Below are positions 32,982-41,667 of a stretch of DNA of 64,000 nucleotides, in pieces. Source of the stretch: Hyphomonas beringensis (GTDB lineage: Bacteria; Pseudomonadota; Alphaproteobacteria; Caulobacterales; Hyphomonadaceae); NCBI RefSeq assembly GCF_000682755.1, contig NZ_AWFF01000030.1:1-64000 (forward strand), written 5' to 3'. The notes beneath the pieces were generated by a model. That model ran no database searches, was not told where the DNA came from, and saw nothing but the letters and a program-made list of their open reading frames with translations. Numbering within the stretch: the first letter of the stretch is position 1; each line of letters begins with the position of its first letter. Made by a program: the position numbers and the translations under genes.

Positions 32982-33590
32982 ATGGCGCGACAAGCCAGCA
33001 AAACCAAAGACGAGGCAAAAAAACCTCGCGCGCGTAATGCGCGCCCGAAAATCGAGCGGGCCGCCCTCAAGCTCTTCATTCACGAAGGGATTGATGCCGC
33101 GACAACGCGCGAAATTGCCGAGAAAGCTGGCGTGTCTGAAGGCGCGCTTTACCGACACTACAAGGGCAAGGACGAGTTGGCCCTCTCCCTGTTCATGGAA
33201 ACTCATAACCGCCTTGGTGCGATGATGGCCGAAGCCCTGTCGGGTGATGGCAATCTGGATGAAAAAGTGCTTTCCGCTGTGACGGCCTACTGCGAACTGG
33301 CCGATGAGGACTTTCTGCTCTTCTCATTCCATCTCGTCTCGCTGAACCGGTTCCTACCTTATGACAAACGCCGCGAAGATGATCCGGTCTCGATCACGGA
33401 GAAGATCATCGCCAGTTTGATGCAGGAAGGCGTAATTCCCAAAGGCGACCCAGCCCTGAAGGCTGCCATGGCCTTGGGTGTCGTCATGCAGGCTGGACAG
33501 AACAAGATCTATAATCGCCTGCCCGGCCCACTCTCCCAGCATGCGGAAGCCATGGCCCGCGCAGTCCTCTGTGTTCTGAAGTCGGAATAG
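32982..33590 (+). CDS. TetR-family transcriptional regulator
   Basis: The 202-residue protein has a TetR DNA-binding domain after a basic lysine-rich tail: RAALKLFIHEGIDAATTREI, AEKAGVSEGALYRHYKGKDE (about residues 46-65). The C-terminal ligand-binding domain is of the AcrR/FadR-like helical type with no further recognisable signature. It is followed 23 bases later by a plsC-type acyltransferase and preceded by a palindrome, suggesting it controls membrane lipid synthesis in response to an acyl ligand. That role is inference. Confidence 0.92.
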   Translation: MARQASKTKDEAKKPRARNARPKIERAALKLFIHEGIDAATTREIAEKAGVSEGALYRHYKGKDELALSLFMETHNRLGAMMAEALSGDGNLDEKVLSAVTAYCELADEDFLLFSFHLVSLNRFLPYDKRREDDPVSITEKIIASLMQEGVIPKGDPALKAAMALGVVMQAGQNKIYNRLPGPLSQHAEAMARAVLCVLKSE

Positions 33591-33613
33591 TTCCTTTTAA
33601 GGAGAACGACGTC

Positions 33614-34420
33614 ATGCGCGCCCTGGTCTTCACACTCGTATACTATCTGCTGTCAGCGATTTATGTGCTGGTTTCCGTCCCGTTTCTGGCTCTGCCAGGT
33701 CGCGGCCCGGTCAGCAGGATCATCCGTAGCTATACGCGTGCCATGAACTGGAATTTGCGCATGGTCGCCGGCATTCGCAAAGAAGTGCGCGGCAAGGAAA
33801 ACCTGCCGGAGGGCGCGTTCGTGATCGGCGCCAAGCATCAAAGTTGGGGCGATGGATACCTGATCTATCCCGAAGTGAAGAACCTCGCCTTCGTCACCGG
33901 CGATCATCTGGAGAAGTTCCCGCTCGTCGGCGGCATACTGCGAAAGCTTGGTGCAATTGTTATCGACACATGCGGCGGCGGAGAACGTAAGGCAGCCTCT
34001 CTTCGTGAAGGCATGGAAGTCGCCCGAAAGGAAGGTCGCCGCGTATTGATCTATCCGGAGGGGCACCTGGCCCCGGCTGGTTACCATTTCCGCTACAAGC
34101 CCGGCATCTGGCACATGGCGCAAGCCATGCAGGTGCCAGTCGTTCCCGTTGCCACAAATATCGGTGTCTTCTGGAGGCAGCAGGAAAAGAAAAAACGACC
34201 CGGCACAGCTGTCATCGAGTTTCTGGAGCCGATCCCGTACGATCTGCCCAAGGACGAGTTCATGAACCGGCTGACAGAAGTCGTTGAGGCGCGGACTGCA
34301 GAACTCGTTGCCGAAGCCACCGGCTCCCCTGTCACGCCTGCCATACTTATCCCGGACCCGCCAAAGGGCATGGAAGCCCAGCCTACGCCCAGCGACCTCG
34401 CAGCCTATGGCAAGCCTTGA
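33614..34420 (+). CDS. plsC: 1-acyl-sn-glycerol-3-phosphate acyltransferase
   Basis: The 268-residue membrane-associated enzyme has an N-terminal hydrophobic helix (LVFTLVYYLLSAIYVLVSVP) and the acyltransferase motifs HQSWGD (the HX4D box, His76-Asp81 approximately), GGGERKAASL and YPEGHLAP, followed by a VPVVPVA block. It makes phosphatidic acid from lysophosphatidic acid. It is co-transcribed with the TetR gene before it, with ribosome site AAGGAGAA. It is convergent with the pyrophosphatase gene. Lyso-ornithine lipid acylation (OlsA) is an alternative activity for this family. Confidence 0.9.
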   Translation: MRALVFTLVYYLLSAIYVLVSVPFLALPGRGPVSRIIRSYTRAMNWNLRMVAGIRKEVRGKENLPEGAFVIGAKHQSWGDGYLIYPEVKNLAFVTGDHLEKFPLVGGILRKLGAIVIDTCGGGERKAASLREGMEVARKEGRRVLIYPEGHLAPAGYHFRYKPGIWHMAQAMQVPVVPVATNIGVFWRQQEKKKRPGTAVIEFLEPIPYDLPKDEFMNRLTEVVEARTAELVAEATGSPVTPAILIPDPPKGMEAQPTPSDLAAYGKP

Positions 34421-34426
34421 TCTGCC

Positions 34427-35032
34427 CTATTCGGCGCCCTGTGCCCTGTAAGCCTCTAAGGCGGCTTCCACTACGCCTTGTGCTTCCGCTGCATCCCCAT
34501 AGCCACTCAGCACCACCTGGTTGCCACCTACGGGAACCTGCTTGTAAGTCAGAAAGAAAGCCTCGATCTGGTCACGCTGTACTGTCGGCAAGTCAGAGAC
34601 GTCACGAACTTCCTTGTAGAAAGGGTCGACGTCATCAGCAGGCACGGTAATGATCTTGTCGTCAGGGTCCCCTGCATCCGTCATGCGTAGCACGCCGATA
34701 GCGCGCACTTTGAGGTAAGCCCCTGGTACGACAGGCTGGCGCGTCAGTACCATGGTATCCAGTGGGTCCCCATCGCCTGCAAGAGACGACGGAATAGACC
34801 CGTAATTCGCAGGATACCCGACAGACGTGGACAGGAACCGGTCGACGCGCACATGGCCCGTCTCTTTATCAATCTCGTATTTTGTGAAGCTGCCCGCCGG
34901 AATTTCGATGACGGCGTAGAAACCGTCTGTCTCTTCTGGCTGCGGAATCGCGAATGGATGCACCGGTTCGGCAAACGCAGACACTAAACTCAGGGACGCT
35001 ACTCCCAGCAGCAGGCTCGCCAGTTTCTTCAT
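34427..35032 (-). CDS. Exported family I inorganic pyrophosphatase
   Basis: The 201-residue protein is a family I pyrophosphatase with the signature DGDPLDTMVL (87-96), EIPAGSFTKYEID and GYPANYGSIP, but it begins with a clear Sec signal peptide (MKKLASLLLGVASLSLVSAFA). Family I enzymes are normally cytoplasmic; this one should act in the periplasm. The start at 35032 follows GGGAGG and is chosen over the longer frame to 35221. It may recover phosphate from external pyrophosphate. A cytoplasmic enzyme is presumably encoded elsewhere. Confidence 0.87.
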   Translation of the reverse strand: MKKLASLLLGVASLSLVSAFAEPVHPFAIPQPEETDGFYAVIEIPAGSFTKYEIDKETGHVRVDRFLSTSVGYPANYGSIPSSLAGDGDPLDTMVLTRQPVVPGAYLKVRAIGVLRMTDAGDPDDKIITVPADDVDPFYKEVRDVSDLPTVQRDQIEAFFLTYKQVPVGGNQVVLSGYGDAAEAQGVVEAALEAYRAQGAE

Positions 35033-35060
35033 CCCAGACCTCCCATAAAGCTGAACCCTG

Positions 35061-35555
35061 TCAGTTATCGCCCAGAAGCGCAGCACGCCATAGGGCACAC
35101 TTCTGTTGAAACCGCATGGCCGCATAGGCTGGGCTGGTGGACGGCACGGCAAGTGCCTGCGCCGATGGCGGCAGATGATCACGCGCAAAGCGGTCAAAAC
35201 TCTTGGCAGCCTTTCCGCCATTCAGCGCGACACGGCGAATATTTGGATGCCTGAAAAAAAAGCCAGAAAAGTCATTCGGCACTTCGGCCTTGATATTGGA
35301 ATCGAGACTACCTTCTCGTTTGCAGAACTGAAGCACATCCCACACGGCGACACCTTGAGTCTTGAGGATCTGCGCACGCGTCTCATAGGGCTTGTCCGGG
35401 CCCGCGCCAAACAATTCCCCCATGATGGGCCAGAATGCATTGCGGGGATGGGCATAGTATTGCCCTGCCTCAAGGGAGGCGACGCCAGGCATGCTACCAA
35501 GAATAAGAATTCTCGCATCAGGGGCCGCGATCGGATCAAAGCTCTGAATGATCAT
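35061..35555 (-). CDS. DNA-deoxyinosine glycosylase (UDG superfamily family 6)
   Basis: The 164-residue protein belongs to the uracil-DNA glycosylase superfamily, hypoxanthine-specific branch: motif I ILGSMPGVASLEAGQYYAH, then HPRNAFWPIMGEL, and motif II PSTSPAYA. These enzymes excise deaminated adenine (hypoxanthine) from DNA. The length is typical. It is on the minus strand just after the exported pyrophosphatase's promoter side and just before the suf operon end, probably a separate unit. Confidence 0.9.
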   Translation of the reverse strand: MIIQSFDPIAAPDARILILGSMPGVASLEAGQYYAHPRNAFWPIMGELFGAGPDKPYETRAQILKTQGVAVWDVLQFCKREGSLDSNIKAEVPNDFSGFFFRHPNIRRVALNGGKAAKSFDRFARDHLPPSAQALAVPSTSPAYAAMRFQQKCALWRAALLGDN

Positions 35556-35589
35556 TCGGGCCCTGCTCCGGCAATCAGATTCAGGGGCC

Positions 35590-35949
35590 TCAGGCGTCTA
35601 CAGCCGGCACAATCGTGACGCTTTCACCGCATCCGCAGGCATCTGTCTGGTTCGGGTTCCGAAACACAAATTTCTCGTGCAGCGGAGTGACTTCATAATC
35701 GACTTCACTGCCCAGCAGAAACAGGACGGCTTTGGCATCTATCAGGATGGTCACGCCATTGTCTTCCACCACCTCATCCAGAGTTTCCGGCGCGGTGGCG
35801 TAATCCATGACATATTCCATGCCAGCACAGCCGCCATTCTTCACGCCAACGCGCAAATAGCCGGCGCCTTTTTCCTGCATGATCTCCTTAACGCGCTCTG
35901 CAGCGGCGTCAGTGAGCTTTACGGGTTTGGGTCTCGGTCTTCTGGCCAT
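35590..35949 (-). CDS. sufA: A-type iron-sulfur carrier (HesB/IscA/SufA)
   Basis: The 119-residue protein has the A-type carrier fold with the three conserved cysteines: one in NGGCAGMEY and two in DACGCGESV near the C-terminus. It receives Fe-S clusters from SufBCD and delivers them to apo-proteins. It is the last gene of the SUF operon, 35 bases after sufT. ErpA is a close relative, so the exact name is uncertain, but the operon position favours SufA. Confidence 0.92.
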   Translation of the reverse strand: MARRPRPKPVKLTDAAAERVKEIMQEKGAGYLRVGVKNGGCAGMEYVMDYATAPETLDEVVEDNGVTILIDAKAVLFLLGSEVDYEVTPLHEKFVFRNPNQTDACGCGESVTIVPAVDA

Positions 35950-35984
35950 ACTGACTAGATAGGAAGGATAGGGTTCAGGTTCAA

Positions 35985-36368
35985 TTAAAGCATGTTCAGC
36001 GCAAGACGCGCTTCATCGGACATACGGGACGGATCCCAAGGCGGATCGAAGGTAAGGTGTACCTCGACATCCTTGATGCCCTCTACAGTTCGCGCGGCCG
36101 TCTCCACCCAGCCCGGCATATCGCCCGCCACCGGGCATCCTGGAGCCGTGAGGGTCATTTCCACGTCCACTTTGCGGTCATCATCAATGTCGACTTTATA
36201 GATCAGGCCCAATTCATAGATATCGACCGGGATTTCCGGGTCGAATACCGTCTTGAATGCCTCGATCAGCGCATCGGTGATCTTGTTCAGCTCATCCTGC
36301 GGAATCGCCGAAGGCGCCGCATCCTCTGAAACATCGACCATGTCGCGAGATGTCATATCATCTGCCAT
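35985..36368 (-). CDS. sufT: SUF system assembly factor SufT (DUF59/MIP18)
   Basis: The 127-residue protein carries the MIP18/DUF59 domain: AFKTVFDPEIPVDIYELGLIY, followed by DVEMTLTAPGCPVAGDMPGW and HLTFDPPWDPSRMSDEARL. SufT helps maturation of Fe-S proteins in SUF-based systems. A short N-terminal tail precedes the domain. It lies eight bases after sufS. Confidence 0.93.
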   Translation of the reverse strand: MADDMTSRDMVDVSEDAAPSAIPQDELNKITDALIEAFKTVFDPEIPVDIYELGLIYKVDIDDDRKVDVEMTLTAPGCPVAGDMPGWVETAARTVEGIKDVEVHLTFDPPWDPSRMSDEARLALNML

Positions 36369-36376
36369 GGTGCCCT

Positions 36377-37600
36377 CTATACCAGCATTTCCCGGGCCTT
36401 GGCGAGCGCTTCAATGAAAGCGTCCACTTCGGCCTCAGTGTTGTAGATTGCGAAACTTGCCCGCGCCGTGGCGCTGACGCCCAGATGCTCCATCAGTGGC
36501 TGGGCACAGTGGTGGCCCGCGCGGATGGCAACGCCATAGCGATCCAGAATTTGCGCCAGATCGTGTGGATGGGCCCCTTGCAGGCTAAATGTAAGTACAG
36601 CGCCTTTGTCTGGTGTCGTGCCGTGAACCGTCATGCCATTCACGCCGCGCAGCCCGTCATAGGCACGATTATAAAGCGCCACTTCATGCGCTTCGATTTC
36701 CGCATGATCAAACGCCTTGATCCATTTCAGCGCGACCCCCAGGCCGATAGCCTCCAGAATAGGCGGCGTGCCAGCTTCGAATTTATGCGGCGCAGTATTG
36801 TATGTGACGCGATCACGGGTCACGACTTCGATCATCTCGCCGCCGCCCTGATAGGGGCGCGCGCGATCCAGCGCTTCGGCCGTGCCGTACAGCACGCCAA
36901 TGCCGCTGGGGCCGTAGAGCTTGTGGCCGGTCATAACGTACCAGTCGACGCCCAGCGCCTGCACATCAACCGGAATGTGTACGGCGGCCTGGCTGCCATC
37001 TGCCAACACCTGAGCGTCAGCATCGTGGGCCAATTGGCAAATCTTCGCCATCTCAGTGACGGTGCCCAGTACGTTACTCATATGTGTGATGGCAACCATA
37101 CGGGTCTTCGGCCCGATAGCCTCGGCCAGCTCTTCCATATTGAGCGAGCCGTCCTCGTGGAGGCCGACCCATTTCAGTACAGCGCCATGCCGTTCGCGCA
37201 GGAAATGCCACGGAACAATGTTCGAGTGGTGCTCCATAATGGAGAGCACAATCTCGTCCCCTGGACGGATCTCACCTGCCAGTGCTGACGCAACAAGATT
37301 TATGCCTTCGGTCGAGCCTTTGGTGAAAACAATATTATCCGTAGACGCAGCATTCAGATACGCACGGCACGTTTCGCGGGCCGCCTCATACGCTTCAGTC
37401 GTTTCATTCGACAGCGTATGAATGCCCCGGTGGACATTGGCGTAGGCTGTACGGGACTGATTGGCGATTGCATCAATCACCGCATTTGGCTTCTGCGCAC
37501 TCGCGGCATTATCCAGATAGACCAGCGGCTTGCCGTTCACCTCACGCGACAGGATCGGAAACTCTGCCCGAATGGCGTCTATGTCCAGCGCCCTACTCAT
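36377..37600 (-). CDS. sufS: Cysteine desulfurase SufS
   Basis: The 407-residue PLP enzyme mobilises sulfur from cysteine. It has YLDNAASAQKP (29-39), EHHSNIVPW, the PLP-lysine motif MTGHKLYGPSGIG and the catalytic cysteine in RAGHHCAQPLM, all typical of group II desulfurases. Its ATG overlaps the sufD stop (ATGA), so translation is coupled. Normally it works with SufE or SufU as sulfur acceptor; none is visible in this operon. Confidence 0.96.
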   Translation of the reverse strand: MSRALDIDAIRAEFPILSREVNGKPLVYLDNAASAQKPNAVIDAIANQSRTAYANVHRGIHTLSNETTEAYEAARETCRAYLNAASTDNIVFTKGSTEGINLVASALAGEIRPGDEIVLSIMEHHSNIVPWHFLRERHGAVLKWVGLHEDGSLNMEELAEAIGPKTRMVAITHMSNVLGTVTEMAKICQLAHDADAQVLADGSQAAVHIPVDVQALGVDWYVMTGHKLYGPSGIGVLYGTAEALDRARPYQGGGEMIEVVTRDRVTYNTAPHKFEAGTPPILEAIGLGVALKWIKAFDHAEIEAHEVALYNRAYDGLRGVNGMTVHGTTPDKGAVLTFSLQGAHPHDLAQILDRYGVAIRAGHHCAQPLMEHLGVSATARASFAIYNTEAEVDAFIEALAKAREMLV

Positions 37601-38823
37601 GACTCGGCCAACCAGTTGCTGGCTTCATCACGCAAAATATCTTTCAGATCCCCCGCCGTTTCCACAGCTTCGGCGATGAAGGCTTCGGTCAACAGGGCCC
37701 GTGCGGCGCGTTCCGGAATGCCGCGCTGACGCATGTAAAACAGCTGGTTCGCATCCAGCGCGCCGCACGTATTACCGTGTGCGCATTCCACATCGTCGGC
37801 ATAAATCTCAAGCTCTGGCTTGGCAAACACAACCGCGCCTTCTTCCAGCAGCAAGGCTTTATGCTGCATGTCGGCATCGGTGTATTGCCCGGCTGTACGG
37901 GGCACATGGAATTTGCCCTGGAAGACACCCGTGCCGCCATCAAGCACAGCGCCCTTGGTCATCTGCCGCGTAATACAGGACGGCGCACCGTGGCGCACAT
38001 GCGTCGTAATATCAGCATGCAGACCTTTTCCAACAAGGTACGCAGCATTCATGATTGCCTTGGCTCCGGCTTCCTTGTGGACAAGGCGCGTTTCCAACCG
38101 GGCCAGTTTTGCACCAAAAGCCAAACTGGTCTGCGTGTACTCAGACGCGCCTTCCAACTGAACAAGCGCAGTCGCCGCCATTGTCTCCTGGTCTGCGCCG
38201 CGTTGATAAACCGTCCGGTTTAGCTTCGCATCGCCCTGGAGACTATATTCGAACACGGAAGACAGGAACCCAGCGCCCCCGAGATAGCTTTCCGAAACAG
38301 AAAGTTCAGCGCCGGGCCGCACAACGATTGTCACGCGGGCAAAGCTCGCTTCACCTTCGCCGCCGAACGCAAAGTGAAGGCGTGGCAGATCAGCTGCCGT
38401 CACTTCAATCATCAGCGTTCCTGGACGCGTCTTGGAGCCTGCAAGTGCTGCAGCGAGCGCGCCGAGCGGCACATCCTCAGCAGAGCCAAGCGCTTGTGGC
38501 TCAGGCTTTACAAACAGGTGGATGCCTTCCGGCAGATCCTTGGGATATTCAAACCCATCCGGCGAAAAACGGAAGCATAATGCGTCATCAGATGCCAGCG
38601 GGTCAGAGGCGCTCTGGCTAGCTGGACGATCAAGCGCGCTCAGCGCGGCTTTGAAATCCGTCCACTTCCACGCTTCCATACGCCGCGTGGGCAGGCCGGT
38701 TTGCGCAAACGCTTCGAACAGCCGCTCGCGCCGCGGATCTTCCGGCTGCATGCCATACCGGGCAATCAGCTCAAGCTCTGCGGTATTCGGGTTGGAGATG
38801 AGGTCGCGAAGAGCTGTGGTCAC
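37597..38823 (-). CDS. sufD: Fe-S assembly scaffold protein SufD
   Basis: The 408-residue protein has the SufB/SufD beta-helix core, with DHP-type ending region DDVECAHGNTCGALD, QLFYMRQRGIPERAARALL and AFIAEAVE. It pairs with SufB in the SufBC2D complex, where Fe-S clusters are built. It starts with a GTG that overlaps the sufC stop (GTGA), indicating coupled translation. Confidence 0.95.
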   Translation of the reverse strand: MTTALRDLISNPNTAELELIARYGMQPEDPRRERLFEAFAQTGLPTRRMEAWKWTDFKAALSALDRPASQSASDPLASDDALCFRFSPDGFEYPKDLPEGIHLFVKPEPQALGSAEDVPLGALAAALAGSKTRPGTLMIEVTAADLPRLHFAFGGEGEASFARVTIVVRPGAELSVSESYLGGAGFLSSVFEYSLQGDAKLNRTVYQRGADQETMAATALVQLEGASEYTQTSLAFGAKLARLETRLVHKEAGAKAIMNAAYLVGKGLHADITTHVRHGAPSCITRQMTKGAVLDGGTGVFQGKFHVPRTAGQYTDADMQHKALLLEEGAVVFAKPELEIYADDVECAHGNTCGALDANQLFYMRQRGIPERAARALLTEAFIAEAVETAGDLKDILRDEASNWLAES

Positions 38824-39581
38824 GCCACTTCTCCCAGAACTCCATCATAACCTTCTTTTTCCAGACGATGCGCCAATTCAGGTCCGCCGGTCGCGATGAT
38901 GCGGCCCTTGGCCAGCACATGCACCTTGTCAGGCTGGATATGATCCAAAAGGCGCTGATAGTGCGTGATCACCAGCATGCCGCGATCGGGTGAGCGCATG
39001 GCGTTCACCCCATCAGAGACAGTCTTCAAAGCGTCGATATCAAGGCCAGAATCCGTCTCGTCGAGGATCAGGAATTTCGGCTCCAGCATCATCATCTGAT
39101 AGATTTCGAGCCGCTTCTTCTCGCCGCCGGAAAAGCCGACATTCAGCGGACGCTTCAGCATGTCGGCGTCCAGTTTCAGCTTCTGGCCAAGTTCGCGGGA
39201 TTTCTTGATGAAATCAGGCGCAGAAATCTCGTCTTCACCGCGCGCCTTGCGCTGCGAGTTCATCGCCGCACGTACAAAGGTCATCACCGGCACGCCAGGA
39301 ATCTCGACAGGATACTGGAAGGACAGGAACAGGCCCTTCGCGGCACGCTCTTCCGGATCCATGCCCAGAATGTCTTCGCCGTTCAGAGTCGCAGAGCCGC
39401 CCGTGACCTCATAGCCATCACGGCCCGTCAGGACATAGGACAGGGTCGATTTACCGGCGCCGTTAGGCCCCATGATGGCATGGACTTCCCCAGCAGGCAC
39501 TTCCAGGTCGAGACCATTGATAATGGTTTTGGCCTCGTCTTCTTCGCCGACAGTCGCGGTCAGATTCTCAATCTTCAACAT
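38820..39581 (-). CDS. sufC: Fe-S assembly ATPase SufC
   Basis: This 253-residue ABC-type ATPase has the Walker A motif GPNGAGKST, the signature NVGFSGGEKKRLEI, Walker B FLILDETDSGLD and the switch histidine in VITHYQRLL. It powers cluster assembly in SufBC2D. The start MLKIENL at 39581 matches the family; an ATG seven codons upstream is also possible, and neither has a clear ribosome site. Confidence 0.95.
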   Translation of the reverse strand: MLKIENLTATVGEEDEAKTIINGLDLEVPAGEVHAIMGPNGAGKSTLSYVLTGRDGYEVTGGSATLNGEDILGMDPEERAAKGLFLSFQYPVEIPGVPVMTFVRAAMNSQRKARGEDEISAPDFIKKSRELGQKLKLDADMLKRPLNVGFSGGEKKRLEIYQMMMLEPKFLILDETDSGLDIDALKTVSDGVNAMRSPDRGMLVITHYQRLLDHIQPDKVHVLAKGRIIATGGPELAHRLEKEGYDGVLGEVA

Positions 39582-39665
39582 GGTGCGCATGTAAGCGGGC
39601 ATGAGGCCCGGGAAAAGCCCCTGATGCAGGAAAAGGTTGGTTTAGGTGAATGCTGTAGGCCGGGT

Positions 39666-40061
39666 TCAGGCGTCACGCTGGGCCAACATGTCGGCTTCGC
39701 GCACTGAGAGGGTTTCCGTCCACAGGGTCAAACGGGTGCACAGCCCGGCCTCATTCAGTTCCGCCTTCAAGATGCCGTCAGCTCTCCATGGCTCGTCCAG
39801 GGCAATGATTGTACCGCCTTGAGACCAGTGCGCCCAGCCATCTCCAATCCGCTTGATCTCGAAAACACCGCGCTCCAGTCGGCTCCACGATGCCTCATAT
39901 TCGCGACAAATCGCATCTCGTCCCTCAAGAGCGCGGTCAAACGGGGTTTTCAGAAAGTGCGCGGAAACGGAGAACACTTTTGCCAGCTGATCCGCATTCC
40001 TGGCCTCAACAGCCCGAGAATAGGCGTCTAACCATGTCTGGAAAGCGTCTGGATCAACCAA
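39666..40061 (-). CDS. NTF2-like/SnoaL-like protein inside the suf operon
   Basis: The 131-residue protein looks like a SnoaL/NTF2 fold: an N-terminal helix with [17 protein letters not shown], a [13 protein letters not shown] helix, and then a beta-sheet of tryptophan-rich strands ([22 protein letters not shown]). No catalytic residues are evident. It begins at a TTG overlapping the sufB stop by eight bases and lies between sufB and sufC, so it is co-transcribed with the Fe-S machinery. Homologues in this position exist in some alphaproteobacteria, but I know of no assigned function. Confidence 0.78.
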   Translation of the reverse strand: MVDPDAFQTWLDAYSRAVEARNADQLAKVFSVSAHFLKTPFDRALEGRDAICREYEASWSRLERGVFEIKRIGDGWAHWSQGGTIIALDEPWRADGILKAELNEAGLCTRLTLWTETLSVREADMLAQRDA

Positions 40062-41616
40062 CGCTACCCTCCAGACTGACCTTCAGAAGGCTCTGGGCTT
40101 CCACGGCGAACTCCATGGGCAGCTCCTGCAGAACCTCACGCACAAAGCCGTTAACAAGCAAGGCAACCGCCTCTTCCTCTGCAATGCCGCGCTGGCGCAC
40201 ATAGAAAAGCTGATCATCTGACAGCTTGGTTGTCGTCGCCTCATGCTCCAACTGGGCATCGGCCCGGCGGTTTTCGACATAGGGCACCGTATGCGCGCCG
40301 CAGCGGTCACCAATCAGCAGGCTGTCGCACTGGGTGAAGTTCCGGGCCTTGTCGGCCTTTTTGTTCACCGAGACGAGGCCGCGATAGGTATTGTTGGATT
40401 TGCCAGCCGAAATGCCCTTGGAGATGATCCGGCTGCGCGTGCGCTTGCCAAGGTGGATCATCTTGGTGCCTGTATCAGCCTGCTGGCGGCCATTGGTGAC
40501 GGCGATGGAGTAGAACTCACCCACGCTGTCATCGCCGCGCAAAATGCAGGACGGATACTTCCAGGTCACGGCTGAGCCAGTCTCGACTTGTGTCCAGCTG
40601 ATCTTGGAACGGTCCCCGCGGCAGTCGCCGCGCTTCGTCACGAAATTGTAGATTCCGCCCTTGCCGTCTTCATCGCCTGGCCACCAGTTCTGGACCGTGG
40701 AGTATTTGATCTCGGCATCTTCCAGCGCAACCAGCTCCACCACAGCGGCATGCAGCTGGTTCTCGTCACGCATCGGCGCCGTGCAGCCTTCAAGATAAGA
40801 GACATAGGCCCCCTCGTCGCACACGATGAGCGTCCGCTCGAACTGGCCGGTATTCTCGGCGTTCATGCGGAAATAGGTCGATAGCTCCATCGGGCAGCGC
40901 ACGCCTTTGGGCACATAGACAAACGTTCCGTCAGAGAAGACGGCGCTGTTCAGCGTCGCGAAGAAATTGTCGGATTGCGGCACCACCGTGCCCAGATACT
41001 TCTTCACCAGATCCGGATACTCATGCACGGCTTCGGAAATCGACATGAAGATCACGCCAGCCTTTTCCAGCTCCTTCCGGAACGTGGTCGCGACCGATAC
41101 GGAATCGAACACGGCATCGACGGCTACACGCGGCGTCTCCCGGGCCGTCGCGGCAGTTTCCGCTGCGCCCTCGACGCCCAGCAGAACCTCGGCCTCGCGA
41201 AGCGGGATGCCCAGCTTCTCATAGGTTTCGAGGATTTCCTTCGGTACGTCATCGATCGACTCATACTTCGCGCCCGTTTTCGGGGCCGCGTAGTAGTAAT
41301 AATCCTGATAATTGATCTCTGGATAGCTCACCATCGCCCAGGTCGGCTCTTCCATGGTCAGCCAGCGCTTGTACGCAGCCAGGCGCCATTCGAGCAGCCA
41401 TTCGGGCTCATTCTTCTTCGCGGAAATGAAACGGATCGTGTCCTCTGACAGGCCCTTGGGCGCCATGTCCATTTCGATGTCGGTGGAAAAGCCCGCCGAA
41501 TAGTTTTCAGACTGCAGGCGCTTTGCCGCCTCGACAGTGCCCGCGTCGATGCTGTCCTTCACCTTTACATCGGTGCAGTCGTCTTCATGTTCGTCGATGC
41601 CGCCGCAGCAATCCAT
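40054..41616 (-). CDS. sufB: Fe-S assembly scaffold protein SufB
   Basis: The 520-residue protein contains the full SufB sequence: [55 protein letters not shown], and the C-terminal [22 protein letters not shown] with the conserved cysteine, then [11 protein letters not shown]. The first 20 residues ([14 protein letters not shown]) are extra relative to typical SufB and hold three cysteines. A GTG at codon 19 could be the real start, but the ATG is annotated. It follows the NifS-like gene by about 50 bases. Confidence 0.95.
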   Translation of the reverse strand: MDCCGGIDEHEDDCTDVKVKDSIDAGTVEAAKRLQSENYSAGFSTDIEMDMAPKGLSEDTIRFISAKKNEPEWLLEWRLAAYKRWLTMEEPTWAMVSYPEINYQDYYYYAAPKTGAKYESIDDVPKEILETYEKLGIPLREAEVLLGVEGAAETAATARETPRVAVDAVFDSVSVATTFRKELEKAGVIFMSISEAVHEYPDLVKKYLGTVVPQSDNFFATLNSAVFSDGTFVYVPKGVRCPMELSTYFRMNAENTGQFERTLIVCDEGAYVSYLEGCTAPMRDENQLHAAVVELVALEDAEIKYSTVQNWWPGDEDGKGGIYNFVTKRGDCRGDRSKISWTQVETGSAVTWKYPSCILRGDDSVGEFYSIAVTNGRQQADTGTKMIHLGKRTRSRIISKGISAGKSNNTYRGLVSVNKKADKARNFTQCDSLLIGDRCGAHTVPYVENRRADAQLEHEATTTKLSDDQLFYVRQRGIAEEEAVALLVNGFVREVLQELPMEFAVEAQSLLKVSLEGSVG

Positions 41617-41667
41617 ACCAAGTCTTTCTTCTCAATCAGGTCTGGGAGCAATATCCCGGCAACCAGG

